From: Actinomadura rifamycini DSM 43936
GTDB taxonomy: Bacteria > Actinomycetota > Actinomycetes > Streptosporangiales > Streptosporangiaceae
DNA: 64,000 bases
NCBI RefSeq assembly: GCF_000425065.1
Contig: NZ_AULB01000003.1
Location: 310,001-374,000 of the forward strand
Direction of reading: 5' to 3'
The notes under the pieces were generated by a model. That model made no database searches. It saw only the letters and a list, made by a program, of their open reading frames with translations, and was not told where the DNA came from. Of this stretch, positions 47,098-57,574 are shown in pieces (position 1 is the stretch's first letter; every line of letters starts with the position of its first letter). Position numbers and translations under genes: made by a program.

Positions 47098-47757
47098 TCA
47101 GCGCGCCTCGGGCCCCGGCCGGACGAGGCCGGTCTCGTAGGCGTGGACGACCGCCTGGGTGCGGTCGCGCAGGTCGAGCTTGGCGAGGATGTTGCTGACG
47201 TGCGTCTTCACGGTCTGCTCGGCCAGCACCAGCCGCGCGGCGATCTCGGCGTTCGACAGGCCGTGCGCGACGAGCGTCAGCACCTCGGTCTCCCGCCCGG
47301 TGAGCCGCCCGAGCCGCTCGCGGCGGGGGGCGCGGGGCCCCCCGAGCCGGGTGAACTCGGCGATCAGCCGCCGGGTGACCGACGGCGCCAGCAGCGCCTC
47401 CCCGGCCGCCACGACCCGCACCGCCTCGGCCAGCGCCCCGGCGGACGCCTTCTTCAGCAGGAACCCGGCGGCGCCCGCGCGCAGCGCCCCGTACACGTAC
47501 TCGTCCAGGTCGAACGTCGTGAGGACGATGACCCGGGTCGTCGCGGAGATCCGCCGGGTCGCCTCCAGCCCGTCCATGCCGGGCATGCGGACGTCCATCA
47601 GGACGACGTCCGGCGCCAGCTCGGCGGTCTTCGCGACGGCCTCGCGCCCGTCGGCGGCCTCGCCGACCACCTCGATGCCGGGCTGCGCGCCGAGCAGCAC
47701 CGAGAACCCCTCGCGGACCATGTCCTGGTCGTCGGCGAGCAGCACCCTGACGGTCAC
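47098..47757 (-). CDS. NarL/LuxR-family response regulator
   Basis: 219 residues from GTG 47755-47757. Receiver: LLADDQDMVREG, phosphoacceptor in DVVLMDVRMPGMDG near 55, Lys in FLLKKASAG. LuxR helix-turn-helix near 150-215: LTGRETEVLTLVAHGLSNAEIAARLVLAEQTVKTHVSNILAKLDLRDR (split at helix breaks). Overlaps the kinase stop by 4 bases. Confidence 0.94.
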   Translation of the reverse strand: MTVRVLLADDQDMVREGFSVLLGAQPGIEVVGEAADGREAVAKTAELAPDVVLMDVRMPGMDGLEATRRISATTRVIVLTTFDLDEYVYGALRAGAAGFLLKKASAGALAEAVRVVAAGEALLAPSVTRRLIAEFTRLGGPRAPRRERLGRLTGRETEVLTLVAHGLSNAEIAARLVLAEQTVKTHVSNILAKLDLRDRTQAVVHAYETGLVRPGPEAR

Positions 47758-49001
47758 CGGGGACCCTCCTTTCCCGCCGGGAGCACGGCGGTCACCGTGA
47801 AGCCGCCGTCCGGGCGCGGGCCCGCGGCGAGCTCGCCGCCCAGCATCGCGGCCCGTTCCCGCATCCCCAGTATCCCGTGGCCGGTGCGGCCCGCCGGCGG
47901 CGCCGGCGGCCGCGCGGGCGGGCCGTTGTCGACCGTCAGCTCGACGCGGTCCGGGCGGTGGGCGACCGCGACCCGGGCGGCGGCGCCCGGCGCGTGCCGC
48001 AGGACGTTGCTCAGCGCCTCCTGCACGATCCGGTACGCCGACACCTCCAGCGCGGGCGTCGTCGCGGGCCGCGGCCCCGACACCCGCAGCTCGACGTCCA
48101 GGCCGGCCGCGCGGAGGCCGTCGACGAGGCCGTCCAGTCCGTCCAGGGTGGGCTGCGGCGCCGCGTCGGCGGCCGGGCCCGCCGGGCCGTCGCCCTCCCG
48201 GAGCAGGCCGAGGACGCGGTGCAGTTCGTCGATCGCCTCCAGCGCGTTCTCGCGGATGACGGTGAAGCTGCGCGCGAGCTCGTCCGGCACGTCCGGCACC
48301 CGGTAGGGGGCGGCCTCGGCCTGGACGGCGACGACGGACATGTGGTGCGCGACCACGTCGTGCAGTTCCCGCGCGATCCGGGCGCGCTCCTCCAGCAGCG
48401 CGCGCCGCTGCCGCTCCCGCGCGAGCCCGCGCAGCGCGTCGCCCCTCCCCCGCAGGGCCGCCGCCGCCAGCAGCACCGTGCCGGACACGAACAGCACCTC
48501 GGTGAGGCTCGGGAACTCGTCGCGGCCGGGCAGCGCGACCGCCAGGGCGGCCGCGACGGCGCCGGTGAGCACCCACATCAGCGCCGCCACGCGCGCGGGC
48601 ACCCGCAGCGCGACCAGGGCGAGCACCGCCAGGTGCACCGACAGGCTCGGCCCCGCCCACAGCGGCCCGCCGTCCGGGCGGGCGGACGCGGCGGCGAGCG
48701 CGGTCACCGCCACCAGCGCGAGCGACAGCCACCAGGCGGCCATCGGCCGGACCACGCACACCGCCAGCGCCGACGCGTGGACGACGCCCAGCGCCGCCGC
48801 CCACCCGTTCGGCACCGCGTAGTCGGTGAGCAGGATGTGCCAGGACGACCCGGCGAGCACGGCCGCGGCCCCGAACACCAGCGCGTGCGGCAGCCAGGCC
48901 GCGAACCGGGGCCGGGACGGGACGTCCAGCGGCAGCAGCGCGGGACCGGCGGCCGGGGAGAGGTCCCGCCACACGTTCCGCACGACCGACCCGACCGTCA
49001 T
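47754..49001 (-). CDS. NarX-type sensor histidine kinase (HisKA_3)
   Basis: 415 residues. Five to six N-terminal membrane helices without an outer domain, then HisKA_3 with phosphoacceptor His in RIARELHDVVAHHMSVV near 217, and HATPase with GHGILGMRERAAMLGG. Such kinases commonly answer to cell-envelope stress or antibiotics and control a neighbouring ABC exporter; here the exporter genes lie just upstream in the same operon. Confidence 0.92.
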   Translation of the reverse strand: MTVGSVVRNVWRDLSPAAGPALLPLDVPSRPRFAAWLPHALVFGAAAVLAGSSWHILLTDYAVPNGWAAALGVVHASALAVCVVRPMAAWWLSLALVAVTALAAASARPDGGPLWAGPSLSVHLAVLALVALRVPARVAALMWVLTGAVAAALAVALPGRDEFPSLTEVLFVSGTVLLAAAALRGRGDALRGLARERQRRALLEERARIARELHDVVAHHMSVVAVQAEAAPYRVPDVPDELARSFTVIRENALEAIDELHRVLGLLREGDGPAGPAADAAPQPTLDGLDGLVDGLRAAGLDVELRVSGPRPATTPALEVSAYRIVQEALSNVLRHAPGAAARVAVAHRPDRVELTVDNGPPARPPAPPAGRTGHGILGMRERAAMLGGELAAGPRPDGGFTVTAVLPAGKEGPR

Positions 49002-49029
49002 CGCAGCTCCCGTCCGTCCGTCAGATCCG

Positions 49030-49836
49030 TCACGCGTCCCGGCGCCTCAGCACGACGGTAGCCGCCGCGAGCAGGACGCCCGCCGCGGCCAGCAGCAGAC
49101 CCAGCGACGGCCACCCGCCGAGGCTCCCGACGGCCTCCGCCGAGGCGTCCGACGTCTGCGACAGCTTCTGCAGCGCCGCCGCGGGCGACGCGCCGGCGAT
49201 CCACCGCTCCAGGTCGCCGAACAGCGGCGCCACCAGCGACGGCACCAGGACCAGGCAGACGCCCGCGGTGACGGCGCCCGCCGCGTGCCGCAGCAGCGCG
49301 CCCAGCGCCAGCCCGAGCAGCGCGGTCGCCGCGTGGCAGAGGGCCACGCCGATCAGTGCGGGCATCGGGCGCCCGGTCGCGTACCCCTCGCCGGACAGCA
49401 TCACCGTCCCGACGCCGAACGCGGCCGTGCACGACGCCAGCGCGAGCACGAACGCGACGGCCGCGACGACGACCGCCTTCGCCGCCAGCACGGCGCCCCG
49501 CCCGGGGAGCGCGGCGAACGTCGCCCGGATCATGCCGGTGCCGTACTCGCCGGAGATCGCCAGCGTCCCGAACACGGCCGCCGCGAGCTGGCCGAGCAGC
49601 GCCCCCGTGAGGCTGCCGCCCAAGACCGTGTCGTCCGGCCGGAGGCTGCCGGTCGCGCCGACGAAGACGGCCAGGGCGGGGACGAGCAGCGCCATCGCCG
49701 CAGGCGTCCACACGGTCGCCCGGACGGTCCGGGCCTTCGTCCACTCGGCGCGGACGGCCCGCCCGAACCCCGCGAGCGTCCCGCCCTCCGTCCGGCCCGC
49801 CGCGGCGGCCGCCGTCCCGTCCGCCGTCCCGGTCAT
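49030..49836 (-). CDS. ABC-2 type permease
   Basis: 268 residues, six helices: TVWTPAAMALLVPALAVFVG, GALLGQLAAAVFGTLAISGEYGTGMIRAT (with the ABC2 SGEYxxGxIR motif), VLAAKAVVVAAVAFVLALASC and others. Partner of the ATPase upstream, whose stop it overlaps (ATGA). Ends 28 bases before the kinase start, so ABC and two-component genes probably form one operon. Confidence 0.9.
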   Translation of the reverse strand: MTGTADGTAAAAAGRTEGGTLAGFGRAVRAEWTKARTVRATVWTPAAMALLVPALAVFVGATGSLRPDDTVLGGSLTGALLGQLAAAVFGTLAISGEYGTGMIRATFAALPGRGAVLAAKAVVVAAVAFVLALASCTAAFGVGTVMLSGEGYATGRPMPALIGVALCHAATALLGLALGALLRHAAGAVTAGVCLVLVPSLVAPLFGDLERWIAGASPAAALQKLSQTSDASAEAVGSLGGWPSLGLLLAAAGVLLAAATVVLRRRDA

Positions 49837-50759
49837 CGGGCCGTCGCCTCCTCGCCCCGTCCCGTCCCGCGGTACTCGGCCTCGGTCAGCCCCAGGTAGA
49901 CCTCTTCGAGCGACGAGCGCTCCGGCCGCAGCTCGTGCAGTTCGGCGCCCGCCCGCGCGGCGATCGCGCCGACCTCGGGCGCCGCGAGCCCGGCCACGTG
50001 CCAGCCGCCGTCCGGCCGGGGCCGCACCCGCCCGCGGGCCGCCTCCAGCGCGGCCCGCAGCCGCGGCCCGTCCGGGGACGCCACCACGGCCGCGTCCCGC
50101 GCGTGGCGGTCGATGAACGCGCGGACGGTCGTGTCGGCCAGCAGCCGCCCGCCGCCGATCACGACGAGCCGGTCGGCGGTCTGCTCCATCTCGCTCATCA
50201 GATGGCTCGACAGCAGCACGGTGCGGCCCTCGTCGGCGAGCCCCCGCAGCAGCCCGCGCACCCACCGGATCCCCTCGGTGTCCAGGCCGTTGACCGGTTC
50301 GTCCAGGATCAGCACTTCGGGGTCGCCGAGCAGCGCGCCCGCGATGCCGAGCCGCTGCGCCATCCCGAGCGAGAACCCGCCGACCCGCCGACCGGACGCG
50401 GCGCCGCCCAGCCCGACCAGGTCGAGCACCTCCCGGACGCGGGCGCGGCCGATGCCGTTGCCGTGCGCCTGCCACAGCAGGTGGTCGTGCGCCGAGCGGC
50501 CGGGGTGGGCGGCGCGGGCGTCGAGGAGGGCGCCGACCGTCCGCATCGGCTCGCGCAGCCGCCGGTACTCCCGCCCGGCGACCAGGGCGCGCCCGGACGC
50601 CGGCGCGTCCAGGCCCATGATCATCCTGATGGTGGTGGACTTGCCCGCGCCGTTCGGGCCGAGGAACCCCGTGACGGTGCCGGGCCGCACCGTGAACGAC
50701 AGCCGGTCGACGGCCGTCCGGCCCCCGAAGCGCTTGACCAGCTCGCGCACCTCGATCAT
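49833..50759 (-). CDS. ABC transporter ATPase (drug-export type)
   Basis: 308 residues from ATG 50757-50759 behind GGGAGGG. Walker A LGPNGAGKST near 40, Q-loop, signature GFSLGMAQRLGIAGALL, Walker B VLILDEPVNGLD, then the long C-terminal extension found in DrrA/BcrA-like ATPases. First gene of an operon: ATPase, permease, HK, RR. The substrate is likely an antibiotic or a cell-wall active peptide, inferred from the layout. Confidence 0.93.
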   Translation of the reverse strand: MIEVRELVKRFGGRTAVDRLSFTVRPGTVTGFLGPNGAGKSTTIRMIMGLDAPASGRALVAGREYRRLREPMRTVGALLDARAAHPGRSAHDHLLWQAHGNGIGRARVREVLDLVGLGGAASGRRVGGFSLGMAQRLGIAGALLGDPEVLILDEPVNGLDTEGIRWVRGLLRGLADEGRTVLLSSHLMSEMEQTADRLVVIGGGRLLADTTVRAFIDRHARDAAVVASPDGPRLRAALEAARGRVRPRPDGGWHVAGLAAPEVGAIAARAGAELHELRPERSSLEEVYLGLTEAEYRGTGRGEEATAR

Positions 50760-50885
50760 GCGCCCTCCCTCCGCGGCCTCGCGGCCGCCGCAGAAGGAAT
50801 CCTGCGCCACGGCCGCGGAGGGCGCCTCCCTCCTGGGAGCCGACCTCGCGTCTAGCTCCGGAGTACTAGAGCCCGCGGACGCGGA

Positions 50886-50915
50886 ACGGGCCGCCTCCCG
50901 GAGGAGGCGGCCCGT
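50886..50915 (-). terminator. acnA terminator hairpin
   Basis: ACGGGCCGCCTCC (50886-50898), loop CGGA, GGAGGCGGCCCGT (50903-50915): perfect 13-bp stem, located about 75 bases after the acnA stop on its transcript. It may also stop transcripts from the other side. Confidence 0.65.
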
Positions 50916-50972
50916 CCGTGCGGCCCGTCCGTGCGGCCCGTCCGTGCGGCCCGTCCGTGCGGCCCGTCCGTG
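50908..50972. repeat. Five perfect copies of a 13-bp tandem repeat
   Basis: CGGCCCGTCCGTG repeats exactly five times (50908, 50921, 50934, 50947, 50960). The first copy overlaps the right arm of the acnA terminator hairpin, so the array probably grew from it by slippage. Likely length-variable between strains. Confidence 0.9.
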
Positions 50973-50990
50973 CGGGCCGGGCCGATCGCG

Positions 50991-53756
<2,766 letters not shown>

Positions 53757-54281
53757 GGACTCCTCCTCCGTCGTCACCGCGCGTCCGGTCCGGGACATGA
53801 GCGCGCGGCGCTGTCTTCTCAGTTCGTCGAAATCCCGTCCCCGTGACCCGCGTCGCCCGGGCGGGACGGAAAGCTCATCTCCCCTGATCCTGCCTTAGCC
53901 CGGCCATCGGCCGGGAATCGGGGCGGCCCAACTTCGACAAGATTTCTCTCGACGTCAAGCTAACTCCAATTTATCTCGATATCGAGTTACTTGCACATCG
54001 AGCCTCCGGCGCGGCCCGCGCAGCGCCGCCGACCTCCCCGAAAGCGCACCGAACCCCCGACGGCGGGCACCCCTCGCCCCGCCGCACCCAGCAGGCCGAC
54101 CTCGCCGCGCCGGGAGGAGATCGGCGCCGGACTCCTCCCGTACCCGTCCTCCTGGGGCCGCGAACCGGCCCGCCACTCCATGATCGTTCTCTGATCATCA
54201 CCGGTTGGGCCGCCGGACGGCCGCCGTCCACTCCGGGGAGCCAGGATCCTCTGCGGCCCCCCGCCTCCCCGGAGTACGCGC
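53757..54281. other. 525-bp divergent intergenic region
   Basis: Between acnA and the PhoD-like frame. It holds the tandem palindromes at 53945-53989 in an AT-richer stretch (53930-53995) that should contain the promoters of both sides; the rest is GC-rich with no supported gene. Confidence 0.6.
53945..53989. promoter_or_regulatory. Two tandem palindromes upstream of acnA
   Basis: CTCGACGTCAAG (53948-53959, one mismatch in the arms) and CTCGATATCGAG (53975-53986, perfect), centres 27 bp apart. Both fit TCTyGAyrTCrAG-like motifs bound by MarR-type repressors. On the minus strand the first contains TTGACG, a possible acnA -35. Probably an operator pair for one dimeric regulator. Confidence 0.55.
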
Positions 54282-55474
54282 ATGAGCCCGGCCCTGCCCC
54301 CGCCCACCCGCCGCACGTTCCTCGCGATGACCGGCGTCAGCGCCGCCGCCTTCGCGCTCGGCACCGGACAGGCCGCCGCCGGCGAGACCGTGGGCGGCAG
54401 GGTCCCGTCCGACCCGTTCGCGCTGGGCGTCGCGTCCGGCGACCCGCTGCCCGACGGCGTCGTCCTGTGGACCCGGCTCGCCCCGGACCCGCTCGCCCCG
54501 GACCCGCTCGCCCCGGACGGGCACGGCGGCATGCCGGCGCGCCCGTACTCGGTCCGGTACGAGGTGGCCGAGGACGCGTCGTTCCGCCGCGTCGTGCGGC
54601 GCGGGCAGGCCGTCGCGACGCCCGAGCCGGCGCACTCCGTCCACGCGGAGGTCCGCGGCCTGCGCCCCGGCCGGGAGTACTTCTACCGGTTCCGCGCGGG
54701 CTCGGAGCTGAGCCCGGTCGGCCGCACCCGGACCGCGCCCGACCACCGGACGACGCCGTCCGGGCTGCGGTTCGCGACCGCGTCGTGCGCGGCCTGGTAC
54801 CACGGGCACTTCACGGCGTACGAGCACATGGCGGCGGAAGACCTCGACCTCGTCCTGTTCCTCGGCGACTACATCTACGAGTACGGCATCACCGCGGACA
54901 ACCTGTGGCGCGGGGGCGTCCCGCTGCCCGCCGCGGAGCACGCCGTCGAGACCGAGACGCTCGAGCAGTACCGGCTGCGCTACTCGCTCTTCAAGAGCGA
55001 CCCGAACCTCCAGGCCGCGCACGCGAACGCGCCCTGGCTCATCACCACCGACGACCACGAGGTGCAGAACAACTACGCCGACGACTGGTCGGAGAAGGGC
55101 GTCCCGCCGGACGACTTCCTGCGCCGCCGCGCCGTCGCCTACCGCGCCCTCTACGAGAACCAGCCGCTGGTCTACGGCGCGCGCTCGTCCCGGTTCGAGA
55201 CCGGGCCCGACACCCTCGTCGGCAAGAGCGTCTACGGGTCGTTCGTCCACGACCGGATGGGCGGCGCGCGGCAGGACTGGCACTACCGCGTCGTCACGGT
55301 GGACGCCTCGGGCCGCCGCAGCCGTCCCTCCGCGGCGCTGCGGGCGCACAGCACCGAGTCGGTGACCGTGTCCGGCACGGCGCTCGCCACCGTCGGCGGG
55401 TTCGACCACCGGTCGCTGGAGCCGGCGCTCGCGCCCAACGGCTACGCCCGGTACCGCGACCGGTTCGATCTTCG
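54282..55474 (+). pseudogene. Chimeric PhoD remnant fused to a foreign FN3-like tail
   Basis: Tat signal (TRRTFLAMTGVSAAAFALG) and PhoD N-terminal half are intact through YRALYENQPL (about residue 294), colinear with the copy at 1-968. Then similarity ends where that copy continues RRRSVPNGPD. The tail instead reads DTLVGKSVYGSFVHDRM...HYRVVTVDASGRRSRPS, like a fibronectin-III-type strand set from a secreted glycan enzyme. It lacks half of the phosphatase domain, and no stop occurs before the next gene; the frame runs into it. It also has a 15-bp tandem triplication (DPLAP repeated). Probably a deletion joining two genes. Confidence 0.7.
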
Positions 55475-55497
55475 CCCGCCGACCGGTCGCGAACATC

Positions 55498-55516
55498 ATT
55501 CTCAGTTTTCGAGAAT
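55498..55516 (+). promoter_or_regulatory. Inverted repeat in promoter-like stretch
   Basis: ATTCTC (55498-55503) and GAGAAT (55511-55516) are perfect arms 7 bases apart in the AT-richer stretch before the DUF4286-like gene. TATAGC at 55566-55571 could be a -10. Confidence 0.35.
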
Positions 55517-55604
55517 ACGGATACCATCCGAGCGGACCCGCCGGCCGGTCGGCACTGTCCGCGCATATAGCATCCGGTCGGAGCCACGCGATTGGAGTAC
55601 GCGC

Positions 55605-55925
55605 ATGTCCGCGAAGTCGATCCTGCACGTTGTCACCCGGCCCGCGAGCCCGGAGGTGGCCGACGAGTACAACCGCTGGTACGAGGACGTCCACATCCCC
55701 GAGGTCCTGGCGCTCGACGGCTTCGTCTCCGCGCGCCGCTACGCCCCCACCAAGGACGGCGACCCGTACGTCGCGGTGTACGACATCGAGGGCGACGCCA
55801 AGGCGGCCGTGAAGCGGCTGAACGCGGCCATGGGCGACGGGTCCATGAACCTTTCGGACAAGATCCAGCTCGACCCGCCGCCGCAGATGCACGTCCTCGA
55901 ACTCGTCAAGGAGCTCGACGCCTGA
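55605..55925 (+). CDS. DUF4286/EthD-like dimeric alpha-beta barrel protein, copy 1
   Basis: 106 residues from ATG 55605 after GGAG. SILHVVTRPASPEV then EYNRWYEDVHIPEVLALDGFVSARRY: the W-x3-HIPEVLA pattern of DUF4286/EthD-like ferredoxin-fold barrels, with YVAVYDIEGD as the last strand. Probably binds or transforms a small aromatic or lactone compound. It is in frame with, and not separated by a stop from, the preceding PhoD chimera, but has its own ribosome site. About 60 percent like the next gene. Confidence 0.8.
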   Translation: MSAKSILHVVTRPASPEVADEYNRWYEDVHIPEVLALDGFVSARRYAPTKDGDPYVAVYDIEGDAKAAVKRLNAAMGDGSMNLSDKIQLDPPPQMHVLELVKELDA

Positions 55926-56005
55926 CCGGCTCCCTCCCCGGCGCGGACGCCGCCGGCGGCACCGCCCGCCCGGCGTCCGGCCGGGGCCGCGATCGGAGGA
56001 CGCGC

Positions 56006-56332
56006 ATGCCGAAGAGGACGATCCTGCACGTGGAGTCCGGGCCGGCGGGCCCGGATGTCGCGGACGAGTACAACCGCTGGTACGACGAGGTGCACATCCC
56101 CGAGATGCTGGCGATCGAGGGCATCGTCGCCGCGCGCCGCTACGCGCCCGTCGACGGCGACACCTACATCGCCCACTACGAGATCGAAGGCGATCCCGAG
56201 GCCGCCATGGCGCGGCTGCGGGCCGCCGCGGCCGACGGCGCCATGCGCCTGTCCGGCACCGCCCGGACGGACCCGCCGGCGCGGATGCTCCTCATGGAAC
56301 TCGTCGTCGACCGGGCCGCCCCGCCCGCGTGA
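56006..56332 (+). CDS. DUF4286/EthD-like dimeric alpha-beta barrel protein, copy 2
   Basis: 108 residues from ATG 56006 after GGAGG. Nearly the same blocks as the preceding gene: ILHVESGPAGPDVADEYNRWYDEVHIPEMLAIEGIVAARRY split at Pro, then YIAHYEIEGD. A tandem duplicate with the same base sequence between ribosome site and start (GGAgACGCGCATG-like). The two may form a heterodimer; that is inference. Confidence 0.8.
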   Translation: MPKRTILHVESGPAGPDVADEYNRWYDEVHIPEMLAIEGIVAARRYAPVDGDTYIAHYEIEGDPEAAMARLRAAAADGAMRLSGTARTDPPARMLLMELVVDRAAPPA

Positions 56333-56363
56333 CCGCCCCGTCCCCGGACGGGCCGGACGCCCG

Positions 56364-56804
56364 TCAGAGCTCGTAGTCCTCCGCGAGGTCGTCCCACGGC
56401 AGATCCACCACCGCGGCCGTCACGGACTCGACGGTCGGACCGGCGATGTCGTCTTGGAACCAGACCACGTCGAGCCACGACCGGTGGAGGACCTCATCGA
56501 GGTCCGCGGCGATGCGCGACGAGTCGAAGAAGCCGACGCAGCACACCGGCGGGAGCACTTCCACCGGGCCGAAGGACAGGGGCCTCTCGTCCGGGTAGGG
56601 GTTCGTGCGCGGCGGGTCGATCAGATGGACGGGCGGCGCCGTGCGGTACCGGAACTCGCGGCGCTCGCCCAATGACGTCAGTATCCGATCGTTCATCGAA
56701 GGGTTCGGGTAGCCCTCCAGCAGACCGCCGTACGTGGAATGGATCTGCAACCGGTCCAAGCCGATCTCACGACCCGAACCGAGCCGTATGCGCGCCAACG
56801 TCAT
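56364..56804 (-). CDS. Conserved hypothetical protein
   Basis: 146 residues from ATG 56802-56804: LARIRLGSGREIGLDRLQIHSTYGGLLEGYPNPSMND, then APPVHLIDPPR, PLSFGPVEVLPPVCCVGFFDSSRIA and VWFQDD. The STYGGLLEGYP block recurs in small bacterial proteins seen near toxin or lipoprotein clusters, from memory. No signal or catalytic residues. Convergent with the DUF4286-like pair. Function unknown. Confidence 0.7.
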   Translation of the reverse strand: MTLARIRLGSGREIGLDRLQIHSTYGGLLEGYPNPSMNDRILTSLGERREFRYRTAPPVHLIDPPRTNPYPDERPLSFGPVEVLPPVCCVGFFDSSRIAADLDEVLHRSWLDVVWFQDDIAGPTVESVTAAVVDLPWDDLAEDYEL

Positions 56805-56936
56805 GATCCGCTCATGGCACCGCGATGCTCCGCCGAACCCGGCTTCCCGCGCTTCGGGATTTGTCGGTGGCGGTTGGTAGCACTGCCTCAGCGGGCACCG
56901 ATGGAGTGACCGACGGCTCACGTGGCAGGAGTTCCC

Positions 56937-57509
56937 ATGCGCACCCTGATCAGCACCGCGTTCGTCTCGCTCGACGGGGTCATGGAGGCCCCCGGCGGCG
57001 AGCCCGGCTACCGCAACTCCGGCTGGACGGTGAAGGACGTCGACTTCGTCGAGGACGCCTACGAGCTCAAGGCCCGCGAGCAGGAGGAGGCGGCCGCGAT
57101 GATGCTGGGGCGGGTCAGCTACGAGGCGTTCTCCGCCGTCTGGCCGTCGATGACCGCCGAGTTCCCCCGCTACAACACCATGCCGAAGTACGTCGTCTCC
57201 ACGACGCTCGCCGAGGACGACCTGGTCGGCGATTGGGGCGACATCACGATCCTGCGGTCCCTCGACGACGTGGCGGAGCTGAAGAAGACCGACGGCGGGC
57301 CGATCATCGTCCACGGCAGCGCGCGGCTGAACCGGAGCCTCGCCGACGCCGGGCTGATCGACCGCTACCACCTGCTGGTGTTCCCGCTGCTGCTCGGCGC
57401 CGGGAAGCGCCTGTTCAGCGACACCGACAAGGACACGCAGAAGCTGCGGCTCGTCGAGCACGAGGTCTACTCCAACGGCATCCAGAAGAACATCTTCGAC
57501 GTCGTGTGA
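56937..57509 (+). CDS. Dihydrofolate reductase-family protein (RibD C-terminal-like)
   Basis: 190 residues from ATG 56937 behind AGGAG. Starts LISTAFVSLDGVMEAPGG, the usual entry of this NADPH-binding DHFR-like family; MMLGRVSYEAFSAVWPSM and IIVHGSARLNRSLADAGLIDRYHLLVFPLLLGAGKRLF are the cofactor blocks (given here in part). Not a true folate enzyme; role probably in reduction of a pterin or flavin-like substrate. Confidence 0.9.
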   Translation: MRTLISTAFVSLDGVMEAPGGEPGYRNSGWTVKDVDFVEDAYELKAREQEEAAAMMLGRVSYEAFSAVWPSMTAEFPRYNTMPKYVVSTTLAEDDLVGDWGDITILRSLDDVAELKKTDGGPIIVHGSARLNRSLADAGLIDRYHLLVFPLLLGAGKRLFSDTDKDTQKLRLVEHEVYSNGIQKNIFDVV

Positions 57510-57537
57510 AGGGGAGCCGTGCGAGTCGGCGTCGCGC

Positions 57538-57567
57538 GGGCCGCGGGCGGCATTCGGCCCGCGGCCC
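57538..57567. terminator. Bidirectional hairpin
   Basis: GGGCCGCGGGC (57538-57548) pairs with GCCCGCGGCCC (57557-57567), loop 8, between convergent genes ending at 57509 and 57575. Confidence 0.65.
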
Positions 57568-57574
57568 GCGGCGG

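Noticed and set aside
54282..55925. Single 547-residue fusion protein as one normal gene
   Set aside because: The parts belong to unrelated families, the phosphatase is half missing, and the last part has its own ribosome site and a tandem paralogue; treated as chimera plus separate gene.
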